From Acinetobacter towneri DSM 14962 = CIP 107472 (GTDB lineage: Bacteria; Pseudomonadota; Gammaproteobacteria; Pseudomonadales; Moraxellaceae): a stretch of 64,000 nucleotides of DNA. Made by a program: the position numbers and the translations under genes. A model generated the notes under the pieces. That model saw nothing but the letters and a program-made list of their open reading frames with translations. It had not been told where the DNA came from and did no database searches. Shown here piece after piece: positions 45,459-54,561 of this stretch (within the stretch, counting starts at the first letter, position 1; every line of letters starts with the position of its first letter). Where the stretch lies: the NCBI RefSeq assembly GCF_000368785.1, contig NZ_KB849688.1:523354-587353 (forward strand). Reading direction: 5' to 3'.

Positions 45459-46772
45459 ATGGCATCTTCATCTACTGCTGCCGCTGAACAGCCGACTCAA
45501 AATTCTAAATTTCGAGTACTGACTGCAAGCTTGGTCGGTACCACCATCGAGTTTTTTGACTTTTATATCTACGCCACTGCGGCAGTCATTATTTTCCCGT
45601 ATCTGTTCTTTCCGACCAGTACTGACCCAATGACGGCAACCATTCAATCTCTCGCCACCTTTGCAATTGCCTTTATCGCCCGTCCAATTGGCGCAGCTTT
45701 ATTTGGACATTTAGGAGATCGGATTGGACGCAAAGCCACTTTGGTCGCGGCATTATTGACCATGGGAATTTCTACAGTCTGTATTGGTTTACTGCCGACG
45801 TATGCACAAATTGGGATTATCGCGCCATTACTGTTGGCGTTGTGTCGCTTAGGGCAAGGTTTAGGCTTGGGCGGTGAATGGTCGGGAGCAGTACTGTTAG
45901 CCACAGAAAATGCCCCTGAAGGTAAACGTGCTTGGTATGGCATGTTCCCACAATTGGGCGCTCCGATTGGTTTTATTCTTGCCACAGGTTCATTCCTTAT
46001 TTTAGGTGCGCTGATGTCTGAGCAAGACTTTATGACATGGGGCTGGCGCATCCCGTTTATTTCGAGTGCCTTATTGGTGATTGTCGGTTTATGGATTCGC
46101 TTAAAACTGCATGAAACGCCTGCCTTCCAAAAAGTGTTGAATAAACAAAAAGAAGTCAATGTGCCATTTATTCAGGTCTTTAAAAAACACGCTAAAATGT
46201 TAGTGCTCGGTACAATCGCTGCAATTTGTACCTTTGTGGTGTTTTATCTGACTACGGTATTTGCCTTGCAATGGGGCACCAAACAACTGGGTTATTCACG
46301 TGAAGAATTCTTAAAACTTCAACTACTAGCCACATTGTGTTTTGCTGCTTTTATTCCCCTCTCAGCCGTTTTAGCCGAAAAATTTGGACGTAAAACCACC
46401 TCTATCGCAGTGTGCATCATCTCTGCAATTTTTGGCTTATTTTTTGCCGACATGCTTGCTTCAGGCAGCACGTGGATTGTATTTATTTTCCTGTGTATTG
46501 GCTTGGCAATTATGGGACTTACTTACGGGCCCATTGGTACAGTATTGTCTGAAATTTTCCCAACATCTGTACGCTATACAGGCTCCGCACTCACCTTTAA
46601 CTTGGCGGGTATTTTTGGCGCATCGTTTGCCCCACTCATTGCCACCAAACTTGCCACCACTTATGGCTTGGCTGCAGTTGGTTATTATTTAAGTGCAGCA
46701 TCCATCTTGTCTTTAATCGCATTCTTAATGATTCGAGAAACCAAACATGATGATGTAAACAATCAAATTTAA
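45459..46772 (+). CDS. MFS transporter, metabolite:H+ symporter (YhjE-like)
   Basis: A 437-residue major facilitator with 12 membrane segments. It is close to E. coli YhjE: SLVGTTIEFFDFYIYATAAVI (about 25-45), the MHS-family loop GHLGDRIGRKATL (about 84-96), GLGLGGEWSGAVLLATENAP, and GPIGTVLSEIFPTSVRYTGSAL (about 350-371). This family imports carboxylates, shikimate, proline/betaine or other metabolites with protons. The substrate of the YhjE group is not known to me. A strong palindromic terminator follows the stop. Confidence 0.9.
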   Translation: MASSSTAAAEQPTQNSKFRVLTASLVGTTIEFFDFYIYATAAVIIFPYLFFPTSTDPMTATIQSLATFAIAFIARPIGAALFGHLGDRIGRKATLVAALLTMGISTVCIGLLPTYAQIGIIAPLLLALCRLGQGLGLGGEWSGAVLLATENAPEGKRAWYGMFPQLGAPIGFILATGSFLILGALMSEQDFMTWGWRIPFISSALLVIVGLWIRLKLHETPAFQKVLNKQKEVNVPFIQVFKKHAKMLVLGTIAAICTFVVFYLTTVFALQWGTKQLGYSREEFLKLQLLATLCFAAFIPLSAVLAEKFGRKTTSIAVCIISAIFGLFFADMLASGSTWIVFIFLCIGLAIMGLTYGPIGTVLSEIFPTSVRYTGSALTFNLAGIFGASFAPLIATKLATTYGLAAVGYYLSAASILSLIAFLMIRETKHDDVNNQI

Positions 46773-46784
46773 GCGTAAAAATTG

Positions 46785-46820
46785 CATCAAAAAAACCAGC
46801 CTCGGCTGGTTTTTTTGATG
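46785..46820. terminator. Bidirectional terminator between the MHS transporter and the phosphoesterase
   Basis: A perfect 17-bp stem, 46785-46801 with 46804-46820, core ACCAGCC/GGCTGGT and long A and T tracts. It lies between convergent genes. Confidence 0.93.
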
Positions 46821-46838
46821 TAGGTAAGGTGCGGGCGC

Positions 46839-47849
46839 TTACAATAACTCGATAATATCAATCGTGGGTGGCACACCAAAACGAAAAGGAACACCCACCA
46901 TTCCAGTCCCCACAGTCACAAATACATCGGCATGATCATGGCGATATAAACCTTTTTTATGCCCTAAAATAGATACTTTTTTCATCACATAATCGGTCAG
47001 CCACGGCAGTTCAACCTGCCCACCATGGGTATGCCCTGCCAACATCAACGGACGTGTCGGCAGTTTTGGTACCATATCCACTGTATCAGGGTTATGTGAT
47101 AACAACACCCACGGCTTATCCTGAGGTAAATCGGGCATATAGCGCATGTCGGTTTTACCTGCCCATAAATCGCCAATACCGAGCAAACGAAACTCATCAA
47201 ACTCGACAATTCTACCTTCAATATCAATCACGTTATTTTGTTCTAAAGCCGTTTTTAACAGCTCTTGAATGGGCGGGCCAGGATACTGCTCATCATGATT
47301 ACCATTTACCGAATATACAGGCGCACAAATTTCTTTTAATACCGCCAATTCTTCGACCAATTTATTTTCAGGCTCATAAGTCCAGTCGCCTGCTACAACG
47401 ACAATATCGGGGTTTTGCAAATTGAGTTTTTTCACAATTTGCTTCAATTGACGCTCATGCCCAGAAAACAAGCCAATATGTAAATCTGCAATTAAAGCAA
47501 TTTTGACAGGCTTTAATAAACGGCGATCTGCATGAATTTGATATTTGGTAGTTTTGACTTGAATCAAATGCGGTTCAATAAAACGCGCATAGCTCAACAC
47601 AGCACTGACTAAAAATACAAAAATCGCTTCGTGGATGGAGTAATAGCCCTGAATACCCGCATAGACACTAAAAAAAACCAAAGGCGGCAACAGGTAAGAC
47701 AAATAAAATGCCAACAAATGCACAAAGGCCTTAAACGGGTGAATGGTTTCTGTATTGGCCTGACTGCGCCATGCTTGCGAAACTGCCCACAGCGCCAAAA
47801 TTGCCATACCCATATAGAAATACAACACGACTGAATCGTTATCCCACAT
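46839..47849 (-). CDS. Membrane-anchored metallophosphoesterase
   Basis: A 336-residue protein with N-terminal membrane segments (about 8-25, 41-62, 72-92) and a calcineurin-like phosphoesterase domain. Its metal-binding motifs are IADLHIGLFSG (about 118-128), VVAGDWTYE, NGNHDEQYPG (about 181-190), LSHNPDT and GHTHGGQVELP (about 273-283). The nearest familiar relative is E. coli YaeI, a UDP-2,3-diacylglucosamine hydrolase-like phosphodiesterase. The substrate is unknown. It is transcribed toward the MHS gene. Confidence 0.9.
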   Translation of the reverse strand: MWDNDSVVLYFYMGMAILALWAVSQAWRSQANTETIHPFKAFVHLLAFYLSYLLPPLVFFSVYAGIQGYYSIHEAIFVFLVSAVLSYARFIEPHLIQVKTTKYQIHADRRLLKPVKIALIADLHIGLFSGHERQLKQIVKKLNLQNPDIVVVAGDWTYEPENKLVEELAVLKEICAPVYSVNGNHDEQYPGPPIQELLKTALEQNNVIDIEGRIVEFDEFRLLGIGDLWAGKTDMRYMPDLPQDKPWVLLSHNPDTVDMVPKLPTRPLMLAGHTHGGQVELPWLTDYVMKKVSILGHKKGLYRHDHADVFVTVGTGMVGVPFRFGVPPTIDIIELL

Positions 47850-48025
47850 ATTTATTCTCTATTACTTCATACTTCTGCTATTCAATGCTGCGCTAAACCC
47901 AGATGTCGCATTTAACCCACACACGTCATATATCTGTATTGTCATATTTATCTTTTCATAGCTGACAATTATACTCAAACCCTATTTTTAACTTATTTGC
48001 TCCTCGTGCTAAAAAGGAATTTAAT

Positions 48026-49636
48026 TTGGCAAACCGCAGCTCATCCGCTCCATTTCAAAATATTCGGCACAACGTCTTGTGGCTGAGTTGCGCCTTCGTT
48101 TTGACACTCTCAGGCTGTAGCACGCTGCCCAAACAGATTGAACATCCGATCCAGATGGCGTTTGAAACCCCAACCGATCAAACCAGTTTGGCCAAAATTG
48201 TACTGCCGCTACGCGAAAAATATCCGCAGCTTACGGGTTATCATGTCCTGTATGATCCGCTCGAAGCCCTAGCAGCACGTATCTATCTGATTAATAAAGC
48301 AGAAAAATCTTTAGATTTACAATATTATATTTGGGATAACGATAAAATTGGCGCGCTTGCACTACACGCCATTATTCGTGCGGCAGATCGTGGGGTGAAA
48401 GTCCGCTTATTGGTCGATGATAACAATGCCAAAAAAATGGAAGGCATTTATCTCGCGCTCGATCAACACGTCAACATCGACATCAAACTGTATAATCCAT
48501 ATCGCTTTCGACATTATCGTGCCATGGACATGATTTTGGATTTGAAGCGTATTAACCGTCGTATGCACAACAAAAGCTTTATTGCCGATAACCAAATTTC
48601 TCTGATTGGTGGGCGCAATATGAGCAATCAATACTATAACGTCAGCGACAATTATCAATTTTCTGATGTCGATGTGATGTTAGTCGGCTCGGCTTCGGAT
48701 GAAATTATTCACTCTTTTGATGAATACTGGAATGATGACTATGCTTATTCAGTCAAGCAATTGGTCAATCCACAACATTACACCTTGCGTTATGAAAGCT
48801 TAAAACAGCAATTAGAACAGCACGATCAAGAAGCCACCGTACAAAATTATTTAGATTTGGTGACTCGTTCTAAAGCGATTGAACAGTGGATGACGCATAG
48901 TATTAAGTTCGATTGGGTCAGTGCTGAAGTGGTCAAAGATGCGCCGAGTAAAATTAAAGACCGCGCCTCAAAAGAAGAACATCTCAACTTTCAATTGCTG
49001 ACGCATTTAGAGAAGCCAAGCAGTAGTGTCGATATTATTTCTGCGTATTTTGTCCCCGAACAATCGGGGGCAGAAAAACTAAAAGACTTGGCGGATGATG
49101 GCGTTCAGGTACGCGTACTGACCAACTCCTTTAAAGCCAACGATGTTCCTGTGGTGCATGCTTTTTACGCCAAATATCGAGAAGATTTATTGGCAAATAA
49201 CGTGCAGCTGTATGAGTTTTTGGCGCGACCTGAAATGGAAAACCTAAACACACATACGCACGAAATTTCCAAAAAAGCCAAAGTCAGTATGAAAGGTTTA
49301 AGCCGTTCTAGTTTACATGCCAAACTCATGGCATTGGATGAAAAACAGGTATTTATTGGTTCGTTTAATTTTGACCCACGCTCGGCATATTTAAATACTG
49401 AAATTGGGGTGATTTTAAACAGTCCGCCATTGGCTCGCGCAGTTCACCACACCATGGATGTCAATTTGTCCAAATATGCTTATAAACTGGTTTTGGATGC
49501 ACAGCAAAACATTCAATGGCACATGAAAAATCCACAAGGCGAAACTCAAATTCTGAAAAAAGAACCAGGGATGAAATGGTATCAACGTGCGGCAATGAAA
49601 ATTACCTCATGGCTGCCAATTGAAGGCTTTATGTAG
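48026..49636 (+). CDS. Phospholipase D-like lipoprotein (two HKD motifs)
   Basis: A 536-residue protein of the phospholipase D/cardiolipin synthase superfamily. A signal peptide with a lipobox (TLSGC, Cys about 31) predicts a lipoprotein. The two HKD motifs are HNKSFIAD at about 181 and HAKLMALD at about 431, followed by GGRNMSN and GSFNFDPRS. LDLQYYIWDND is the usual first strand. It could be a cardiolipin synthase or a phospholipase; I cannot choose. The start is TTG 48026 with AAGGA seven bases upstream, and no ATG fits. It is convergent with the plsC-type gene. Confidence 0.9.
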   Translation: MANRSSSAPFQNIRHNVLWLSCAFVLTLSGCSTLPKQIEHPIQMAFETPTDQTSLAKIVLPLREKYPQLTGYHVLYDPLEALAARIYLINKAEKSLDLQYYIWDNDKIGALALHAIIRAADRGVKVRLLVDDNNAKKMEGIYLALDQHVNIDIKLYNPYRFRHYRAMDMILDLKRINRRMHNKSFIADNQISLIGGRNMSNQYYNVSDNYQFSDVDVMLVGSASDEIIHSFDEYWNDDYAYSVKQLVNPQHYTLRYESLKQQLEQHDQEATVQNYLDLVTRSKAIEQWMTHSIKFDWVSAEVVKDAPSKIKDRASKEEHLNFQLLTHLEKPSSSVDIISAYFVPEQSGAEKLKDLADDGVQVRVLTNSFKANDVPVVHAFYAKYREDLLANNVQLYEFLARPEMENLNTHTHEISKKAKVSMKGLSRSSLHAKLMALDEKQVFIGSFNFDPRSAYLNTEIGVILNSPPLARAVHHTMDVNLSKYAYKLVLDAQQNIQWHMKNPQGETQILKKEPGMKWYQRAAMKITSWLPIEGFM

Positions 49637-49691
49637 CAACATAATATTGAAGCTGTTGGATGATGACCATTATTCTTAAAAAAATGTGATG

Positions 49692-49729
49692 TGCTTAGGC
49701 TATCTTTAACATGAAGATGCGCCTAAGCA
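49692..49729. terminator. Hairpin between the PLD-like and PlsC-type genes
   Basis: TGCTTAGGC (49692-49700) pairs with GCCTAAGCA (49721-49729), with an inner stem ATCTT/AAGAT. It lies between convergent genes, so a terminator role is likely though the T tracts are short. Confidence 0.6.
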
Positions 49730-49733
49730 TGTT

Positions 49734-50552
49734 TTATGATGTCAGCACTTGTGGTTTTAATACCTGACGATGCAACTCAGCCAAACCTTCTGTCATGCGT
49801 TCCTGTACCACAGCAGTTAAAGATTCAATATCGTGCCCTTCTACCACAATTGCAGGTAACGCCATTAAATGCGCTGTCACTTTCGACATTTCCAAAACAT
49901 CTTTCACATGATCAACAAAGGTCATGTCATTAATAAACGGCGCAACAGTATCTAACTCACCTTGCTGATTCACATAACAAATCAGACAAATTTGCACAGG
50001 TCGTTTGGCTTCAATTGCTGCCCCTAAAATACGACCATGCACTTTTTTAATTTTGCTTCCATCTGACGTGGTCGCTTCAGGAAAAAATAATACAGGAATA
50101 TCTTGTTTTAAAAATTGCGTGATTTGTTCACGAATTTTGACTGAATCGCCAGAGCCACGCTTAATAAATAGCGTCCCCCCACCTTTGGCTAACTTACCCA
50201 ATAACGGCCATTTTTCAATTTCAGCTTTGGCCAGAAAAAATACCCGCGCACTAGAACCCAATACCGCTACATCTAACCACGAAATATGATTACTGACCCA
50301 TAGCGCAGGGTCATGCGGAATTTCACCATGAATTTGCACTTCAATATTAAAAACTTTGCACAATTGACGGCAAAAATATTGCACATAGCGCGTATTGTTC
50401 GGGTTGTTGGTGTCTTTATACAATTGATGACGATAGACCAAATAAAACCCTTCACCAATCGCGCCAGCCGTTGCCAGAACTTTTTTGCTATACAAAGCAA
50501 GCTTTGCAAAACCATGAATTGGAGATGTGTGAGTTTCAACAGCTGGGTTCAT
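49734..50552 (-). CDS. 1-acyl-sn-glycerol-3-phosphate acyltransferase (PlsC-type)
   Basis: A 272-residue acyltransferase that makes phosphatidic acid or acylates another lysolipid. The motifs are NHISWLD (HX4D, about 84-90), GTLFIKRGSGDS (about 121-132), FFPEATTSDGSKI (about 152-164) with the catalytic EGT-like block as PEATT, and IVVEG near the end. It has one N-terminal hydrophobic patch. ATG 50552 is used; a TTG at 50579 opens the frame but has no ribosome site. Relatives include OlsA of ornithine-lipid synthesis, so lysophosphatidate is not certain as substrate. Confidence 0.88.
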   Translation of the reverse strand: MNPAVETHTSPIHGFAKLALYSKKVLATAGAIGEGFYLVYRHQLYKDTNNPNNTRYVQYFCRQLCKVFNIEVQIHGEIPHDPALWVSNHISWLDVAVLGSSARVFFLAKAEIEKWPLLGKLAKGGGTLFIKRGSGDSVKIREQITQFLKQDIPVLFFPEATTSDGSKIKKVHGRILGAAIEAKRPVQICLICYVNQQGELDTVAPFINDMTFVDHVKDVLEMSKVTAHLMALPAIVVEGHDIESLTAVVQERMTEGLAELHRQVLKPQVLTS

Positions 50553-50844
50553 AGGGTCATCACTAATTGTTAAACGCAAAACAACGTATAAAGGTCTATA
50601 TTTTGCTCATTCTATACTGTTCAATCTGAACTTGCATTGATAATAAAAACCGAAACCTGCATGCAAACATGCGACTTTTGGCAAAATCTAAATAGATAAA
50701 TTCTATATTGGGGTCATCCTTATAATTGAGTTTACATACGTTGATATAGCATCAAATCAGGGCGCAGGAAAAATCCAATCATCTATTTCCCTGCACAAAC
50801 ATTTTTTCTACTAGAATATAGCTTTAGCATGGAGATTGCGCTGA

Positions 50845-52185
50845 GTGGAAAATTTTGTGCCACATCAAGATGGCGAGCGTGTTGTACTGGTCAGTGTCGC
50901 TGTCCAAATTTTAGAAGACCTAGATGCCGAAGAATTTCAGCTCTTGGCTGAATCTGCGGGTGCAGAAGTTTTACAACACGTCCACACTCAACGTAGTAAA
51001 CCCGATGCCAAACTCTTTATTGGCTCAGGCAAAGCCGAAGAAATTGCCGCATTGGTCAAAGAACACGACGCCAATTTGGTCATTTTTGATCATGCACTCA
51101 GTCCTGCACAGGCACGTAATTTAGAAAAAGTGATGCAATGCCGTGTGGTTGACCGTACCGAACTCATTTTAGATATTTTTGCTCAACGCGCCCGCACTTA
51201 CGAAGGTAAATTACAGGTCGAATTGGCACAATTACAACATTTATCTTCACGTTTGGTGCGTAGTCGCAGCAACTTAGACAGTCAAAAAGGTGGTATCGGC
51301 TTACGTGGTCCTGGGGAAACCTTGCTTGAAACTGACCGACGCTTATTGCGTATTCGCATGGGACAACTAAAAACCAAACTCGATAAAGTCCGTCAAACCC
51401 GTGCACAAGGTCGTGTGGCTCGGCAAAAAGCCGCCATTCCTACCGTTTCATTGGTCGGTTATACCAACGCAGGCAAATCGACCTTATTTAATATTTTGGC
51501 GCAAAGTGATGTCTATGCTGCTGACCAACTGTTTGCTACGCTTGACCCTACTTTACGGCGTTTAGAATGGGATGGCATCGGACGTCTGGTATTGGCAGAC
51601 ACCGTTGGCTTTGTAAGAAACCTATCTCACTCTTTGGTGGAATCTTTTAAAGCAACTTTGGAAGAAACCTTAGAAGCCAGTTTATTGCTGCATGTGATTG
51701 ATTCAAGCAGCCCCGATGTGTTGGAACAAATTGAAGCAGTCGAAGGTGTGCTAAAAGAAATTGGCGCAGATGTACCTATTTTGCGGGTTTACAATAAAAT
51801 TGATGTCTCAGGCGAAACAGCCAAAATTATCTATGAAAAACCGCATCAACCTGACCGTGTCTATGTATCGGCACATTCAGGGCAAGGTTTAGACTTGTTA
51901 AAACAAGCCGTACATGAATGTTTGATGGGGCAAATTCAAAAGTTTGATCTTAAATTACAACCTGCTTATGGCAAACTGCGCAATCAACTGTATGCGCTCA
52001 ATGTCATTCAGGCAGAACAGTACGATGATGAAGGTCAATTACATCTACAAGTCAGCATGGCACCACATAAACTGGAACAACTGATTAAACAGGCACATTT
52101 ACCGATAGACGAAATTTTAGGTGCACAGGCAGAACAATTTAAACGTCCGCTTGAAGCATTTGAAATTGACGATCAGATCGGTTAA
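50845..52185 (+). CDS. hflX: Ribosome-associated GTPase HflX
   Basis: A 446-residue GTPase that rescues stalled ribosomes by splitting 70S particles, and helps heat-shock recovery. The N-terminal domain (about 1-185) has SAGAEVLQH, KLFIGSGKAEEIAALV, LDIFAQRARTYEGKLQVELAQL and GGIGLRGPGE. The G domain has SLVGYTNAGKSTLFN (about 205-219), the switch LFATLDPTLRRL, DTVGFVRNL and NKID. A C-terminal domain follows (about 370-446). The start is GTG 50845 with GGAG ten bases upstream. In enterobacteria hflX follows hfq; here it does not, and a 292-bp non-coding region (50553-50844) precedes it. Confidence 0.95.
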   Translation: MENFVPHQDGERVVLVSVAVQILEDLDAEEFQLLAESAGAEVLQHVHTQRSKPDAKLFIGSGKAEEIAALVKEHDANLVIFDHALSPAQARNLEKVMQCRVVDRTELILDIFAQRARTYEGKLQVELAQLQHLSSRLVRSRSNLDSQKGGIGLRGPGETLLETDRRLLRIRMGQLKTKLDKVRQTRAQGRVARQKAAIPTVSLVGYTNAGKSTLFNILAQSDVYAADQLFATLDPTLRRLEWDGIGRLVLADTVGFVRNLSHSLVESFKATLEETLEASLLLHVIDSSSPDVLEQIEAVEGVLKEIGADVPILRVYNKIDVSGETAKIIYEKPHQPDRVYVSAHSGQGLDLLKQAVHECLMGQIQKFDLKLQPAYGKLRNQLYALNVIQAEQYDDEGQLHLQVSMAPHKLEQLIKQAHLPIDEILGAQAEQFKRPLEAFEIDDQIG

Positions 52186-52220
52186 AACGTGATAAGTAAA
52201 ATTTTAATGAAAGATCAAAA

Positions 52221-52592
52221 ATGAGCAGGATAAAACATATCGATTGGCCAGCATGGATCGGCACACTCCTTTTGATTATTGTGTTTCGTGAAGCCTCAGT
52301 GTGGATCATGACTCAATTTAATCACCCAGAATTAGGCAATTTAGTCGGTTTGCTCAGCCTACTGGCGGTATTATTTACATGGCGCAAACTCAGTAAAATT
52401 CCTGCTCGTCTGGTCGATACCAACAACAAAATCATGAAAGAAAGTGCCTTTGCCTTTTTACCCATCAGCGCGGGTTCATTAATTATGCTCACGCACATGG
52501 GCAAACAAATTCCAATCTTCTTAATTGTGTTGTTTATCAGTACGCTGATCCCGCTTTGGCTGTATGCCAAAATGGCAAAACGCTGGCTTTAG
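52221..52592 (+). CDS. CidA/LrgA-like holin family protein
   Basis: A 123-residue protein with four membrane segments, matching the LrgA/CidA family: FREASVWIMTQFNHPELGNLVGLLSLL and LVDTNNKIMKESAFAFLPISAGSLIML with the conserved FLPISAG block (about 78-84). In Staphylococcus these proteins modulate autolysis and overflow metabolism; in gram-negative bacteria (YohJ) the role is unsettled. It lies 35 bases after hflX and nine bases before the LrgB partner, so the pair forms an operon, perhaps with hflX. Confidence 0.87.
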   Translation: MSRIKHIDWPAWIGTLLLIIVFREASVWIMTQFNHPELGNLVGLLSLLAVLFTWRKLSKIPARLVDTNNKIMKESAFAFLPISAGSLIMLTHMGKQIPIFLIVLFISTLIPLWLYAKMAKRWL

Positions 52593-52601
52593 GAGATTAA
52601 A

Positions 52602-53276
52602 ATGCTGTCAATTCTATATGGTTTTTTAATCACTCTCGTTGCATATTTACTGGCAAAACCTTGCAACCAAAAAGTCCCGCAAATCCCTGTGATTGTCTTT
52701 GGCATGTGTTTTGTGTTGCTACTGTTGTATTTTTTCGGGATTCCATACGAAACTTACGTCGCACAAACCAACCCTTTGTTTAATCAATTATTGGGCTATG
52801 TGACAGTTGCACTCGCCATTCCTCTAGCAGCCATGCGTTATGACGATTTACCCCTCAAAGCGATTTTAGGTATTTTGTTCTTTGCCAGTCTTAGTGCTGT
52901 GGCGCTGCCGATGGGGCTTGCTTATGCGCTACATATGTCCAGTGCCGATATTATGGCATTTGCCACCCGTGCAGTGACCACGCCGATTGCGATTAATATC
53001 GCAACCTTATTAGAAGCACCGATTCAATTGGCAGTATTAATTGTAATTTTATCAGGTGTCGTGGGTGCTGCTTTTTCACCACTTATTTTAAGGCATATCA
53101 ATGATGAACGTGCTTCAGGTTTGGCACTTGGCTTAGCTGCACATGCCATTGGTACTGCTCAAGCATGGCAACGTGGCAGTGTTGCAGGACGTTATGCTGC
53201 CTTTGGCATGGCAGTCAATGCAGTCTTTACCGCAGTTTGGCTGCCAACATTTATACTGTATTTACAAAGAATGTGA
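52602..53276 (+). CDS. LrgB/CidB-like membrane protein
   Basis: A 224-residue polytopic protein of the LrgB/CidB (YohK) family, partner of the preceding LrgA-like protein. Features are NPLFNQLLGYVTVALAIPL (about 57-75), the signature FATRAVTTPIAINIA (about 121-135), and GLALGLAAHAIGTAQA (about 175-190). The last block is diagnostic for the family. The two proteins probably act together, in murein hydrolase control or as a carboxylate exporter as shown for plant and some bacterial relatives. ATG follows AGGAG. It ends 86 bases before the first DUF2147 gene. Confidence 0.9.
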   Translation: MLSILYGFLITLVAYLLAKPCNQKVPQIPVIVFGMCFVLLLLYFFGIPYETYVAQTNPLFNQLLGYVTVALAIPLAAMRYDDLPLKAILGILFFASLSAVALPMGLAYALHMSSADIMAFATRAVTTPIAINIATLLEAPIQLAVLIVILSGVVGAAFSPLILRHINDERASGLALGLAAHAIGTAQAWQRGSVAGRYAAFGMAVNAVFTAVWLPTFILYLQRM

Positions 53277-53362
53277 CTGAGCAATCACTTTTAAAGATTG
53301 TGACCATTTCACTTTCTTTTTATTATGAAATATCCAGTTTGCGAAATGAAGGAACATTGAAC

Positions 53363-53809
53363 ATGGTCAAGATGAAACTCACCGTTGCCTTAATCTGCTC
53401 AGCCTTAGGTAGTTTTGCGCTGGCTCAAGATATTACAGGAACTTGGAAAAACATTGACGATAAAACGGGTTCATCTAAAGCCATTTTAGAAATTCGTCAG
53501 GAAAGCAATGGTAGCTATACCGCTAAAATCGTTAAAGTGACGCCACGCCCAGGTTACACACCAAGAGAAACCTGTGTCAACTGCCCTGCGCCTTATACCA
53601 ACCAACCGATTTTAGGTATGGATGTACTCACTGGCTTAAAATATACAGGTAATTCCAATTTCACAGACGGGAAAATTATTGACCCTTTAAGCGGCAATAT
53701 TTACAGCACCAAAGCCAAATTGAGCAATAATGGTAAGCGTTTGACCATGCGCGGTTATGTCGGTGTATCGGCTTTAGGTCGCAGCCAAACTTGGATTAAA
53801 AGTGATTAA
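53363..53809 (+). CDS. DUF2147 secreted protein, copy 1
   Basis: A 148-residue exported protein. The signal peptide (MVKMKLTVALICSALGSFALA) is followed by the DUF2147 domain: TGTWKNIDDKTGSSKA, KIVKVTPRPGYTPRETC, CVNCPAPYTNQPILGM, and a C-terminal GRSQTWIKSD. A CxxC pair (CVNC) suggests a disulfide or metal site. The function of the family is unknown. ATG 53363 has AAGGA nine bases upstream; the frame extends far upstream in overlap with the lrgB-like gene and should be ignored. It is the first of three tandem paralogs and ends at a hairpin. Confidence 0.9.
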   Translation: MVKMKLTVALICSALGSFALAQDITGTWKNIDDKTGSSKAILEIRQESNGSYTAKIVKVTPRPGYTPRETCVNCPAPYTNQPILGMDVLTGLKYTGNSNFTDGKIIDPLSGNIYSTKAKLSNNGKRLTMRGYVGVSALGRSQTWIKSD

Positions 53810-53852
53810 TTTATAAGTTATTCCATCAACTTAATTAATTCACTTTTCACTT

Positions 53853-53878
53853 AAAATGCCACACGTTCGTGGCATTTT
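53853..53878 (+). terminator. Terminator after DUF2147 copy 1
   Basis: AAAATGCCAC (53853-53862) pairs with GTGGCATTTT (53869-53878), followed by T. It indicates that the three DUF2147 genes are not one simple operon. Confidence 0.85.
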
Positions 53879-54010
53879 TCACATCTTTTCCAGCATTTTC
53901 CCTGCAAGTTTAAGATTAAAAACTTCCTCAAATCTCTTGACTCTTACCACAACTCGCTTTATATCTTGAATTAACCTCTGTAATAACTTTCGACAATCAA
54001 AGGAACTGAT

Positions 54011-54457
54011 ATGAAGAAAAATGTATTGATGGGTGTATTTGCAAGCTTAATCTTCAGTGGTTCAGCATTTGCTGCAGACCTAACAGGTATCTGGCAAAGT
54101 ATTGATGACAAAACAGGTTCACCCAAAGCCCTGATTGAAATTACCCAAGCTGAAAATGGCAGCTTTACTGGTAAAATTATCAAAGTCACACCAAGACCGG
54201 GCTATACCCCAAAAACTATGTGTGTGAATTGCCCTGCACCTTATACCAACAAACCTTTGGTCGGTTTGGAAATTATTAGTGGCTTAAAGCATGTGGAAAA
54301 TAACAACTATGCCGATGGGCGTATTTTAGATCCACTTACAGGCAAAATGTATAGCCTGAAAGGTCGTTTAGCATCTAATAATAAACGTCTCACTTTACGT
54401 GGTTACGTCGGAATTTCAGCCATTGGTCGGACACAAACGTGGATTCGCCAACAATAA
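54011..54457 (+). CDS. DUF2147 secreted protein, copy 2
   Basis: A 148-residue paralog of its neighbours. Signal peptide MKKNVLMGVFASLIFSGSAFA, then TGIWQSIDDKTGSPKALIEI, KVTPRPGYTPKTMC, CVNCPAPYTNKPLVGLE and a C-terminal GRTQTWIRQQ. The same cysteine pair as copy 1 is kept. The gene has its own AAAGGA ribosome site seven bases from ATG 54011, and about 200 bp of spacer before it with a terminator for copy 1. Differences from the others lie mainly in the loop around residues 85-95. Confidence 0.92.
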   Translation: MKKNVLMGVFASLIFSGSAFAADLTGIWQSIDDKTGSPKALIEITQAENGSFTGKIIKVTPRPGYTPKTMCVNCPAPYTNKPLVGLEIISGLKHVENNNYADGRILDPLTGKMYSLKGRLASNNKRLTLRGYVGISAIGRTQTWIRQQ

Positions 54458-54561
54458 GCGAGTAATTGTGTCTCATCGGTCATTTTTTCTGGATACTCGG
54501 GACTTTGTGTCCGTTAATTCACAGATTAGACTAGCCGCAAAGACCGAGTAAGGGAAATAAA

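Noticed and set aside
53165..53362. Long upstream extension of DUF2147 copy 1
   Set aside because: The frame overlaps the lrgB-like gene and lacks a signal peptide; the start at 53363 has a ribosome site and a proper signal sequence.
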